Shown here: one piece after another, positions 1 through 6,936 of the stretch
Layout: every line of letters starts with the position of its first letter
How positions within the stretch are numbered: position 1 is the stretch's first letter
NCBI GenBank assembly: GCA_002372275.1
Contig: DFFP01000030.1
Location: 1-23,858, forward strand
DNA length: 23,858 nt
Direction: 5' to 3'
From: Alphaproteobacteria bacterium UBA3773
Lineage (GTDB): Bacteria > Pseudomonadota > Alphaproteobacteria > RF32 > CAG-239
The notes under the pieces: generated by a model
Database searches by the model: none
What the model was told of the DNA's origin: nothing
The model's input: only the letters and a program-made list of their open reading frames with translations
Made by a program: the position numbers and the translations under genes

Positions 1-1611
1 CGAATTATGCGTTCATGCACAACGCCTGTGGCAGAGGGTATGCAGGTTGTGACATCAGATGCTGATTTGATGAATATTCGTCAAACGGTCTTAAAGCTTA
101 TTTTGAGCCATCACCCGAACGATTGTTTGAATTGTGCTCAAAGCGGTCAGTGCGAATTGCAGGAAATGACCTCTGAGATGGGTATTGATGAAAATGAAAT
201 TATTCGTATGGTTTCTCAAGAGCCCAAAGATGACACGTCGCATGCAATTGTTTTAGATCCTTCAAAATGTATTGTTTGCGGCAGATGTGTGGATATTTGC
301 CAAAACACGCAAAATGTTTGGGCTTTAAGTTATCTCAATCGTGGCTATGTGACCAAAATCACAGGTGCAAACGATACAAAACTTGCCGATTCGCCTTGTA
401 TTCGTTGCGGACAATGTGCCGCACACTGCCCGACAGGTGCAATCACCGATTATGACAACACATCAAAAGTTTTTGATATGCTTCATAATCCGGAGCTTAC
501 AACGGTTGTTCAAATTGCACCGGCTGTCAGAGTGGCTTTGGGTGAAGAGTTCGGTATGGATTTCGGCATGAACTTAACCGGCAAAATTTATGCTGCTTTA
601 AGAAGATTAGGATTTGCGAAAGTGTTTGATACAAACTTTGGTGCTGATTTAACAATCATTGAAGAAGCAACCGAATTTGTGAAACGCTTTACATCAAATG
701 ATACTTTGCCGATGTTCACATCATGCTGTCCGGCATGGGTGGATTATGTTGAAAAATATTATCCGCAAAACATCAAGAATTTATCATCATGTAAATCGCC
801 GCATGAAATGGTTGGCGCAGTGGCCAAAACATATTATGCTCAAGTTGCAGGAATTGATCCTTCAAAGATCAAAGTTGTTTCCGTGATGCCTTGTACGGCT
901 AAAAAGTGGGAAATCGGACGTGATGAAACCATGAGCTCATCGGGCTATCAAGATGTGGATGAAGTGATTACCACAAGAGAACTGGCCAAAATGATTAAAA
1001 AAGCCGGCATCAATTTCAAAAATTTGAAAGAAGAAGAGGCAGACTCTCCGCTTGGCGAGTATTCCGGTGCCGCAACCATTTTCGGCACAACAGGCGGCGT
1101 GATGACGGCAGCTTTAAGAACGGCTTATTATTACATCACGGGTGAAGAATTGGGCGAACTTAATTTTCATCAGATTGAAGGTTTGGACGCCGTTAAAGCC
1201 GCTGAAGTTGATATCAAAGGAACGATTGTTAAAATCGCCGTTGTCAATGGTGTCGGACATGTTGAACCTGTGATGGAAGCGATCAATAAAGCTCTTGAAG
1301 AGGGCTCAGAACTTCCTTATCACTTTGTTGAAGTGATGGCTTGCCCGGGCGGATGTATTGCAGGCGGTGGTCAACCGCGCGTGATGGGTCGTGTTTTTGA
1401 CAGACCGTGGGGTATTAACGATGAAATCAGAAAGCTTCGCTCGAAAGGACTTCAAACCGAAGATGAAGAAGCCAAAAATCGTTTGTCACACAAAAACAAA
1501 TCTATTCAAAAACTTTACTCGGATTATTTGGGGCAGGCCGGCGGCGAAAAAGCACACCATCTGCTTCATACCAAATACGAAGTTCGTGATTTGTATAAAA
1601 AGAAAAATTAA
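1..1611 (+). CDS. hydA: [FeFe] hydrogenase, catalytic subunit (5' end outside window)
   Basis: Catalytic [FeFe] hydrogenase that interconverts protons and H2 in the cytoplasm. The reading frame is open from base 1, and the first codons (RIMRSCTTPVAEGM) read as the end of a [2Fe-2S] domain, so the true start lies upstream; 536 residues are visible. In order: a His-Cys [4Fe-4S] site (HxxxCxxCxxxxxC, nt 109-150), two 4Cys ferredoxin clusters (CIVCGRCVDIC near nt 268-300; CIRCGQCAAHCP near 397-432), then the H-cluster motifs TSCCPAW (nt 718-738), MPCTAKKWE (nt 892-918) and EVMACPGGCIAGGGQP (nt 1330-1377). The C-terminus has the small-subunit-like ending (SHKN...LY...HHLLHTKYE). All H-cluster cysteines are present. 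The domain set matches HndD/HydA group A enzymes that work with NAD(P)H or ferredoxin partners; any partner genes would lie upstream. An intrinsic terminator follows 20 bases after the stop. The family call is secure; the electron donor is not visible. Confidence 0.95.
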   Translation, partial: RIMRSCTTPVAEGMQVVTSDADLMNIRQTVLKLILSHHPNDCLNCAQSGQCELQEMTSEMGIDENEIIRMVSQEPKDDTSHAIVLDPSKCIVCGRCVDICQNTQNVWALSYLNRGYVTKITGANDTKLADSPCIRCGQCAAHCPTGAITDYDNTSKVFDMLHNPELTTVVQIAPAVRVALGEEFGMDFGMNLTGKIYAALRRLGFAKVFDTNFGADLTIIEEATEFVKRFTSNDTLPMFTSCCPAWVDYVEKYYPQNIKNLSSCKSPHEMVGAVAKTYYAQVAGIDPSKIKVVSVMPCTAKKWEIGRDETMSSSGYQDVDEVITTRELAKMIKKAGINFKNLKEEEADSPLGEYSGAATIFGTTGGVMTAALRTAYYYITGEELGELNFHQIEGLDAVKAAEVDIKGTIVKIAVVNGVGHVEPVMEAINKALEEGSELPYHFVEVMACPGGCIAGGGQPRVMGRVFDRPWGINDEIRKLRSKGLQTEDEEAKNRLSHKNKSIQKLYSDYLGQAGGEKAHHLLHTKYEVRDLYKKKN

Positions 1612-1630
1612 ATTACTTGATTTGAAACAG

Positions 1631-1658
1631 AAAGCGGGAGTGTTTACTTCCGCTTTTT
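1631..1658 (+). terminator. Intrinsic terminator of the hydrogenase gene
   Basis: An 11-bp stem (1631-1641 with 1646-1656, one G-T wobble) closes a GTTT loop and runs into five T's (1654-1658). It separates the hydrogenase transcript from the next promoter, whose -35 box begins only three bases later. Confidence 0.85.
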
Positions 1659-1660
1659 GT

Positions 1661-1689
1661 TTGACTTATATAAAATTTTCAGGCATAAT
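1661..1689 (+). promoter_or_regulatory. Sigma-70-type promoter of leader RNA copy A
   Basis: TTGACT (1661-1666), a 17-base spacer and CATAAT (1684-1689). The expected start of transcription is about G1696, the first base of the conserved leader. The same arrangement, with TTTCAGGCATAATAA shared around the -10 box, stands in front of copy B at 13922-13950. Confidence 0.75.
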
Positions 1690-1695
1690 AAGAGT

Positions 1696-1851
1696 GATAA
1701 GCCGATGGCTTATTGTGTTCTTGAAAACACATCGATATGAACTCCTAAAACGGGAGTTGATGAGATAAGGCATTTGCGCGAATAAGTCAGGCTGAATATC
1801 GACAGTTTTTCAAGACTCCCACTTTGGATTTTATTTCAAAGTGATTTTTTT
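1696..1851 (+). ncRNA. Structured leader RNA, copy A (pseudoknot plus terminator)
   Basis: This fills most of the 292-base gap before the LRR gene. Helices seen: P1, 1697-1703 with 1707-1713 (ATAAGCC/GGCTTAT, loop GAT); P2, 1714-1719 with 1726-1731 (TGTGTT/AACACA); P3, long range, 1732-1738 with 1796-1802 (TCGATAT/ATATCGA); P4 inside P3, 1740-1746 with 1752-1758; and a pseudoknot between the P2 loop (1720-1725, CTTGAA) and 1809-1814 (TTCAAG). It ends in a terminator hairpin (1820-1851). Copy B (13957-14119) has the same order of helices; P3 and the pseudoknot differ in sequence but stay paired. A conserved purine-rich segment (ATAAGGCATTT...CGAATAAGTC) lies unpaired between P4 and the 3' strand of P3. 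GGGAGT (1752-1757) can alternatively pair with ACTCCC (1815-1820), next to the terminator. It could be a riboswitch or attenuator, or a small RNA with read-through. I do not recognise a named RNA family. Confidence 0.75.
1820..1851 (+). terminator. Intrinsic terminator inside the leader, copy A
   Basis: Nine base pairs (1820-1828 with 1835-1843, one G-T) with loop TTTTAT, followed by A and seven T's. It lies between promoter and gene, 52 bases before the start codon, and has the same sequence in copy B, so it is a candidate attenuator. Confidence 0.75.
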
Positions 1852-1858
1852 GGTTTAT

Positions 1859-1886
1859 TGAGATCCCGAAATAAATTCGGGATGAC
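1859..1886. repeat. REP-like palindrome
   Basis: An 8-bp stem, ATCCCGAA (1863-1870) with TTCGGGAT (1876-1883), loop ATAAA, flanked by GAG and GACA. Palindromes of the form GATCCCG...CGGGATGACA are familiar as dispersed intergenic elements in alphaproteobacteria. This is the only copy I see in the window. It sits between the leader terminator and the ribosome binding site of the LRR gene and has no counterpart in copy B. Confidence 0.5.
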
Positions 1887-1903
1887 AAATAGGGAGAAAA
1901 GTT

Positions 1904-2959
1904 ATGAAATCACAAAAAGTTTTAATAACAAGTGTCATAGGTGCGATGATGACCTGTGGGCAAGTTTTTGCCTCAACATATGTGCCATGCGGTGGGGCTG
2001 ATGGCGATAACAGTACAAATTGTTGGTCATGCGGAACGACCTGTACGGCAAGACTTGATACAAAAGGAAATTTTACAATCAGCGGAACAGGCGCAATGGC
2101 AGAATACAGTGCTTTTAAGAAAAATGGATATTATCAAACAACAGCACCTTGGAATAGTGCGATGAGCCAAATAAAAAATGTGACGATTGAAAAGGGAATA
2201 ACAAGTGTGGGCGGACGGAGTTTTACATCTGCCTATAATATAGAATCTATTGATCTCGGCTCAGTTGAAACAGTGGGATGGGGGGCATTTTATATAGATC
2301 AGAGTAAAAGTTCACAAGTAAAATTACAAAATTTGACGATACCTGCTTCTGTAAAAGAAATAAAAGGTGAGGCATTTGAAAGTCACAAATCTTTACGTAA
2401 TCTTGATTTTGAAGAAGATTCACAGTTAGAAACAATAGGAGAACTTGCATTTGCTGCTGTACGTGTTTCGAGCCTTGAAATTCCAGATAGTGTAAATTAT
2501 ATCGGAAATGGTGCATTTCGCTATAATCCAGAACTAACACAAGTTAAATTACCTGATAATGAAAATCTTGTGCTTGCACCTAAAATTTTTGCAGATACAT
2601 ATTTATCCAGTGTGGCTCTACCTGAAGGGGTGGTATCGGCAGAAGATGCTTTCCAAAATATGCTGGCCTCGGTCAAAGTTTATTGTACACAAGCCGTGAT
2701 TGATTCCGGAAAATGTAATTCGTCGTATTTATATAAAACACCTTTAAGCGTCACACATTATGAGCGTGACGGAGATCATTTTAATGTCTATGATTCAAAT
2801 GGAGAAATTGTGGCGCAATATGGTTCATTGATAGATTTCGGAACAACAAATTATTACGTGCCGAAAGCGCCTAAAGAAGCAAAGCGTATTTATACCGTTG
2901 AGGAAGCGACCGAGACAGCAAAAGGAAATAAAAATACGTTTTCGATTCGTTATCGCTGA
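1904..2959 (+). CDS. Secreted BspA-like leucine-rich-repeat protein with shared C-terminal tail
   Basis: 351 residues. An N-terminal signal peptide (basic MKSQK, hydrophobic stretch, likely cleavage after VFA near residue 23) predicts export. A cysteine-rich stretch follows (CGG...CWSCGTTC, about residues 27-46). Then come LRR_5/BspA-type repeats (about 88-260) with motifs such as IEKGITSVGGRSF, IPASVKEIKGEAF and IPDSVNYIGNGAF, a fold often used in adhesion. A second cysteine pair (about 264 and 273) is followed by a YD-like unit (about 288-312) and a tail with YTVEEA, KGN and KNTFSIRYR up to the stop. The tail nearly matches that of the protein at 14146-15000. The start is supported by AGGGAG at 1891-1896, 7 bases upstream. 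It is a monocistronic unit with its own promoter, leader and terminator. Surface or secreted location is inferred; the ligand is unknown. Confidence 0.85.
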   Translation: MKSQKVLITSVIGAMMTCGQVFASTYVPCGGADGDNSTNCWSCGTTCTARLDTKGNFTISGTGAMAEYSAFKKNGYYQTTAPWNSAMSQIKNVTIEKGITSVGGRSFTSAYNIESIDLGSVETVGWGAFYIDQSKSSQVKLQNLTIPASVKEIKGEAFESHKSLRNLDFEEDSQLETIGELAFAAVRVSSLEIPDSVNYIGNGAFRYNPELTQVKLPDNENLVLAPKIFADTYLSSVALPEGVVSAEDAFQNMLASVKVYCTQAVIDSGKCNSSYLYKTPLSVTHYERDGDHFNVYDSNGEIVAQYGSLIDFGTTNYYVPKAPKEAKRIYTVEEATETAKGNKNTFSIRYR

Positions 2960-2982
2960 TTGATATTTTGCAAACAGTACAA

Positions 2983-3014
2983 AAAAAAGAGAATCGATAA
3001 AGGTTCTCTTTTTT
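2983..3014. terminator. Terminator after the LRR gene
   Basis: A 13-bp stem (2983-2995 with 3002-3014, one wobble) with loop GATAAA. The A-tract on one arm and T-tract on the other allow action on both strands. It closes the first cassette. Confidence 0.8.
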
Positions 3015-3097
3015 GTGATGTGTGTTTTTGATTTTTCTTTTGACATTGATGAGCAGAAAATATAGAACGGAATATATGATGTCAGAAGTGAAAAGAG

Positions 3098-3805
3098 ATG
3101 ACTAAAACTCAAGAAAAACCTTTGTATTTAGGACACAGACAACGTCTCAAAGAACGCTTTTTGAAAGATGAGGGTTCTTCGATGGCTGATTATGAACTTT
3201 TGGAACTTGTGTTAACTTATGCCATCCCCAGACGCGACGTGAAAGAAGATGCAAAAAAACTTATTTCTTATTTCGGGTCTTTTGCCTCTGTGGTGAATGC
3301 AAGTCAAGAAAATCTTTTATCATATGGTTTGTCAAAAAATACAATTACTCTTCTTAAACTCATTAAATCTTCGTTGATGAGGCTGACTCTCCAATCTCTT
3401 TGCGAAAATGATGAACCGATATATGCCAATTATGACAGTTTGCTTGATTTTTGTAAAACACATATCACAAATCATGAAATCGAAGAATTTCATGTGATGT
3501 TTTTAGACGCAGGACGCCACTTTTTATCTGAAAAAATAATGAATGCCGGAACGATTGATAAAGTTGCCGTTTATCCGAGAGAGGTCTTAAAAGAAGCTCT
3601 TCAAAGACAGGCCAAAGGATGTGTTTTGTTTCATAACCATCCGGGCGGAACGCTGACACCTTCAAAAGCGGATATCGAACTGACAAAAGCAATTGCTTTG
3701 GCAGTTAATTCATGCGATATTAAAGTTTATGACCACTTTATCATTACAAAAGACGGTTATTACAGTTTTCGAAATCAGAATTTGTTAAGTAACGTTCTTG
3801 GATAA
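3098..3805 (+). CDS. radC: RadC family protein (JAB/MPN domain)
   Basis: 235 residues, normal for RadC. The N-terminal part (GHRQRLKERFL...ELLELVLTYAIPRRDVKEDAKKL, about 12-50) is the helix-hairpin-helix-like region. The C-terminal JAB/MPN domain (about 105-235) has the zinc-site signature HNHPGG...TPSKADIE near residues 177-193 and the preceding AGTIDKVAVYPREVLKEAL. The second glycine of HNHPGG replaces the serine of the usual HNHPSG. RadC proteins are predicted metalloproteins with no firmly established cellular function; the old DNA-repair label is doubtful. The start is the ATG just after AAAAGAG (3091-3097), a weak and very close ribosome binding site, so the exact start is moderately sure. 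It converges with trmFO, 8 bases apart. Confidence 0.9.
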   Translation: MTKTQEKPLYLGHRQRLKERFLKDEGSSMADYELLELVLTYAIPRRDVKEDAKKLISYFGSFASVVNASQENLLSYGLSKNTITLLKLIKSSLMRLTLQSLCENDEPIYANYDSLLDFCKTHITNHEIEEFHVMFLDAGRHFLSEKIMNAGTIDKVAVYPREVLKEALQRQAKGCVLFHNHPGGTLTPSKADIELTKAIALAVNSCDIKVYDHFIITKDGYYSFRNQNLLSNVLG

Positions 3806-3813
3806 ATCTATTT

Positions 3814-5169
3814 TTAAAACAAATCATTTGTTTTGATCCATAAATCTAAATCATTGAGTGCGCGCGCGGAATATGCTTCTTTGCGCTCAAGGCCTTTGAG
3901 GTATTTTTTCTTGCCGTTTGGCGTGATTATCGGCTCGATATCAGGAAACAATCCGAAGTTGACATTCATCGGTTGATAATTTTCAATATTTTCAATGTCT
4001 CTTAAATGAGACCATATGGCGCCTAATGCTGTTGTTCGAGGCGGAAGAAGAGGCTCTTTTCCCATCAATAGCGATGTGGCAAAAAGACCGGTCAGAAAAC
4101 CGATGGCCGTATTTTCAACATAACCTTCAGAACCCGTGATTTGACCCGCAAACATGATGTTCGGTCTTGATTTTAACCTTAAAAAATCATCTAAAAGGAT
4201 AGGGCTTTTGATAAATGTGTTTTTATGTATGCCGCCAAGTCTTGCAAATTCGGCATTTTCAAGCCCCGGGATCATTTTAAAAATACGTTCTTGCTCGCCA
4301 TAACGCAATTTTGTTTGAAAACCGACAATGTTTCGAAGCGTATCTTCTTTGTTATCTTGCCTGAGCTGGACAACGGCAAAAGGGCGATCAGGGCTGTTCG
4401 GATTTTTAAGACCGACCGGTTTCATGGGGCCAAAACGTAATGTATCTATGCCGCGTCTTGCCATAACTTCAATCGGTAAACATCCGTCAAAGTATTGAGG
4501 CTTTTCAAATTCGTGAAATTGAACGGTATCGGCCTCAAGTAAAGCTGAAACAAAATTTTCATATTCTTCCTTATTCATCGGGCAATTGATATAATCTTTT
4601 TGATCGCCTTTGTCATAGCGCGACTGATACCATGCTTTTTCAAAATTGATTGTTTCTTTATAAACAACCGGTGCAATCGCATCATAAAATGAGAGTGTTT
4701 CCGTGCCCACATTTTTTAAGATATCGGCAGATAAATCTTCACTTGTGAGTGGGCCGGTTGCAATAATAACCGGCGTATCCTTAAATTCATCTAAAGATTT
4801 AATTTCTTTATGTATGATATTGATATTTTTATTATTTTTTATGTTTTCTGTGATTTTTTGAGCGAAGAGATTTCGATCAACAGCCAGTGCTCCGCCGGCC
4901 GGTACTTTGGTTTGATCGGCTATGCTTAAAACAAGCGAGCCAAGCTTTCTTAATTCTTCGTGAAGCAGTCCGACAGCATTATGTTTGGCATCATCCGAAC
5001 GAAGTGAATTGGAACAGACAAGTTCGGCAAAGTCGGCTGATTTGTGTGCCGGTGAAAATTTAAGAGGTTTCATTTCATATAAATCAACTTTGATACCCCT
5101 TTGAGCAATTTGCCATGCGGCTTCTGAACCTGCAAAACCGGCACCGACAACAGAAATTTTTTGTGTCAT
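3814..5169 (-). CDS. trmFO: TrmFO, folate/FAD-dependent tRNA (uracil-54-C5) methyltransferase
   Basis: Makes ribothymidine at position 54 of the tRNA T-loop using methylenetetrahydrofolate and FADH2. 451 residues from the ATG at 5169, which has AAGGAA 6 bases upstream; an in-frame ATG at 5211 lacks such a site and probably lies outside the transcript. The FAD fold is at residues 6-18 (VVGAGFAGSEAA). C52 in ELVCSNSLRS and the second family cysteine in INCPMNKEEY match the catalytic pair known from Bacillus TrmFO. The middle part (RRGIDTLRFGPMKPVGL) and C-terminal FAD-binding segment (GQITGSEGYVENTAIG) are typical. The C-terminus ends in KTNDLF inside a short inverted repeat. It is divergent from the secreted protein gene at 5266. 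Confidence 0.95.
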   Translation of the reverse strand: MTQKISVVGAGFAGSEAAWQIAQRGIKVDLYEMKPLKFSPAHKSADFAELVCSNSLRSDDAKHNAVGLLHEELRKLGSLVLSIADQTKVPAGGALAVDRNLFAQKITENIKNNKNINIIHKEIKSLDEFKDTPVIIATGPLTSEDLSADILKNVGTETLSFYDAIAPVVYKETINFEKAWYQSRYDKGDQKDYINCPMNKEEYENFVSALLEADTVQFHEFEKPQYFDGCLPIEVMARRGIDTLRFGPMKPVGLKNPNSPDRPFAVVQLRQDNKEDTLRNIVGFQTKLRYGEQERIFKMIPGLENAEFARLGGIHKNTFIKSPILLDDFLRLKSRPNIMFAGQITGSEGYVENTAIGFLTGLFATSLLMGKEPLLPPRTTALGAIWSHLRDIENIENYQPMNVNFGLFPDIEPIITPNGKKKYLKGLERKEAYSARALNDLDLWIKTNDLF

Positions 5170-5194
5170 ATCTTTTTCCTTAATTTTTTCAAAA

Positions 5195-5223
5195 AATGTA
5201 CCTTTTTTCATAGCAAGTGTAAA
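5195..5223 (-). promoter_or_regulatory. Candidate trmFO promoter
   Basis: Read on the minus strand: TTTACA (5218-5223), a 17-base spacer, TACATT (5195-5200), placing transcription start near 5188, 19 bases before the chosen trmFO start. Four of six -10 bases match consensus. Confidence 0.45.
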
Positions 5224-5226
5224 TCA

Positions 5227-5259
5227 TTAAATCTTTTTTAAATCTCAAAGGTGTATAAT
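5227..5259 (+). promoter_or_regulatory. Candidate CtrA box and -10 element before the 5266 gene / chpT
   Basis: TTAA-N7-TTAA (5227-5241) fits the consensus of the cell-cycle regulator CtrA and covers the place where a -35 box would be. A perfect TATAAT follows at 5254-5259. Start of transcription would fall at about 5266, the A of the ATG, which suggests a leaderless mRNA. In DNA this AT-rich a TTAA-N7-TTAA match can occur by chance about once or twice in a window of this size. Confidence 0.45.
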
Positions 5260-5265
5260 TTTTGT

Positions 5266-6315
5266 ATGAGTAAAAGAAATGAAATAAAATATATCTCTTT
5301 GTTTGCCGTATTGTCATTTTTATTAAATGGCTTTGCAACGTCATCTCAAGCACAAGCACCGATTCAAATGGATGAAGATGATCTCGGCTTTGATATCAAA
5401 GAAGATGCTTTCGGCAACAAAGTTGATGCCAATCAAGATATGCCAAATCTAAGTATTGAGCCTGTCAGAAGTTTGCAAACATCGGATATTGATCAAGATG
5501 ATGAAGGTGAGGTAAATGCACCGGCAATTGATACGTCGCGTTCGCTTTCTGAAAATTTAAAACAAGCGCCGCAACTCTCATCAGAACCTTCTTTGCCGGC
5601 TCCTAAAAAAGAAACGGCACAAAATTGGTTGAAAAATATATTCAAATCCAAAAATGATTCGGATTCTATTAAAGAATTGCTCGAAGAAAATAAGAAAAAA
5701 ACAGCGAAAAGACGTTCTAATGCCGCGGTTTTTGATATCGCAGGGGTTATGCTTCGGATGAGCCCCGAACAGGCCGAAAGTGAACTTAAAAAACGCGGAT
5801 ACAGAAAAGTCTCTCAAAAAATGGATATTCCGAACTTTATCCGTTGGCGTAACGAAGAAAAATGTCGCGGGCAGGGTGTGTTCGGATATGAGCGCTTGGA
5901 AAGTTGTATTGTCCGTTTAGCTCAAAAAGAGAACTATCAATTTATCTCTCAAGCCACATATAATAAGTTTGATACAAAAGAAACCGTCAAAATTTATCTT
6001 TCTTCGACGTTTACAAACAATAAAATTTATAAAGTGACCTATCAGACAGAGGCTGCGAATGTGACCGGTAACAGTACAAAAGCCGTGTATTTGAGAAATT
6101 TGAAAGTGTATGACTTTTGGAAAAAAATTAATCAAAAATACGGCGCACCGGATAATAAACAAGATATTACTTGGGGACTTGGCGGTAATAAACCCTACTT
6201 AAAAGCAGTGACAGGTTTTCTTCTTTTGGAAGATAAGCTTTTGCAAGATCTGGACGCTAACCGCATGTCACGTGAAGATCAGCGTTTTATTCATTCTGAC
6301 GTTTATACATTTTAA
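5266..6315 (+). CDS. Exported protein of unknown function, upstream of chpT
   Basis: 349 residues from the ATG at 5266. An in-frame GTG at 5251 would overlap the TATAAT box and place Tyr/Asn/Cys residues before the signal, so I prefer the ATG. The N-terminus has a signal peptide (MSKRNEIK, hydrophobic core LFAVLSFLLNGF, likely cleavage after SQA near residue 30). Residues 31-110 are acidic and low in complexity, probably disordered. A basic patch (KKKTAKRRS, about 143-151) precedes a folded C-terminal part (about 153-349) with two close cysteines (EEKCRG, ESCIVR) and a YGAPD turn. I do not recognise the family. It has AAGGTG at 5248-5253, 12 bases from the ATG, longer than usual. The stop is 12 bases before chpT, so the two are probably co-transcribed. 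A periplasmic location is inferred. Confidence 0.8.
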   Translation: MSKRNEIKYISLFAVLSFLLNGFATSSQAQAPIQMDEDDLGFDIKEDAFGNKVDANQDMPNLSIEPVRSLQTSDIDQDDEGEVNAPAIDTSRSLSENLKQAPQLSSEPSLPAPKKETAQNWLKNIFKSKNDSDSIKELLEENKKKTAKRRSNAAVFDIAGVMLRMSPEQAESELKKRGYRKVSQKMDIPNFIRWRNEEKCRGQGVFGYERLESCIVRLAQKENYQFISQATYNKFDTKETVKIYLSSTFTNNKIYKVTYQTEAANVTGNSTKAVYLRNLKVYDFWKKINQKYGAPDNKQDITWGLGGNKPYLKAVTGFLLLEDKLLQDLDANRMSREDQRFIHSDVYTF

Positions 6316-6327
6316 TAAGGTTTTAAT

Positions 6328-6933
6328 ATGAAATTACATGATGTTACGGAATTAGTTTGTACGCGTATCAGCCATGATTTGGCTGGAAGTATCGGCTCTC
6401 TTTCAAATGTTTTGGAAATGCTCTCAGAGGATCCTTCAGAATGTGAAGATGCCATTCCTCTTCTCCAAGATAATGCAAAAAATATTTTAAATAGACTGAA
6501 GTTTTTTCGTGTGGCATTTGGCTTGAAAAATGCACAACCTAAAGATATGTCTGAATTAAAATGTGTGGTGGAAAATTATCTTTCAACATTTGGAGATTCT
6601 CAAACACCTATTCAAATTTCATTTAATCTTCAAAATGTTTCGCTTTATAAAATAGTGATGCTTTGTGTGATGGTGCTTGCCGATATCTTTATTAAAGGCG
6701 GAAAAATTGATGTAACGGAACAAGAAAGCGGTTTAATTTTTAAGTTGATATCTAATTTTAATTTTTCTGAAAAGAAACTGCAGAGTATTTGTTCTTTCAT
6801 CAGAGGTGAAGAGCCAAGTGAGAACCCTGCACTCGGTGCCCCGATTTATTATTTGCAGAGCTTACTTGAAAATACGGATGTGCAAATAAATCTTACATTT
6901 AAAGAAAAAGAAGCTGAACTTCGTATTTCTTAA
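6328..6933 (+). CDS. chpT: ChpT-like histidine phosphotransferase
   Basis: 201 residues. ChpT relays phosphate from the hybrid kinase CckA to the response regulators CtrA and CpdR in alphaproteobacterial cell-cycle control. The N-terminal helix carries the phospho-acceptor motif ISHDLAGSIGSLSN with H16, the counterpart of the RxxHDL motif of ChpT and histidine kinases. The C-terminal half (about 95-201) resembles a degenerate kinase ATPase fold without the N, G1 and G2 boxes, as expected for this family (HPTransfase, DUF2328). AAGG at 6318-6321, 6 bases ahead, supports the start. It is co-oriented with the 5266 gene and converges with atpC three bases later, with no terminator visible between. 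If the CtrA box upstream is real, the relay would control one of its own parts. Confidence 0.88.
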   Translation: MKLHDVTELVCTRISHDLAGSIGSLSNVLEMLSEDPSECEDAIPLLQDNAKNILNRLKFFRVAFGLKNAQPKDMSELKCVVENYLSTFGDSQTPIQISFNLQNVSLYKIVMLCVMVLADIFIKGGKIDVTEQESGLIFKLISNFNFSEKKLQSICSFIRGEEPSENPALGAPIYYLQSLLENTDVQINLTFKEKEAELRIS

Positions 6934-6936
6934 AAA

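Noticed and set aside
1391..1768. A + strand frame of 125 codons overlapping the hydrogenase end and leader copy A
   Set aside because: It runs out of frame through the conserved hydrogenase C-terminus and across a terminator, promoter and P1-P4; the protein has no sensible composition.
2247..2540. Minus-strand frame of 97 codons inside the LRR gene
   Set aside because: It is a mirror of the repeat coding sequence; no ribosome binding site and no recognisable protein.
3076..3105. Ten-codon frame (MMSEVKRDD) overlapping the radC start as a leader peptide
   Set aside because: Too short to judge, no ribosome binding site and no attenuator structure around it.
3816..3834. Inverted repeat AAAACAAA-TCA-TTTGTTTT as a terminator between radC and trmFO
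   Set aside because: It lies within the last codons of trmFO and is followed by no T-run on either strand; at most a weak terminator.
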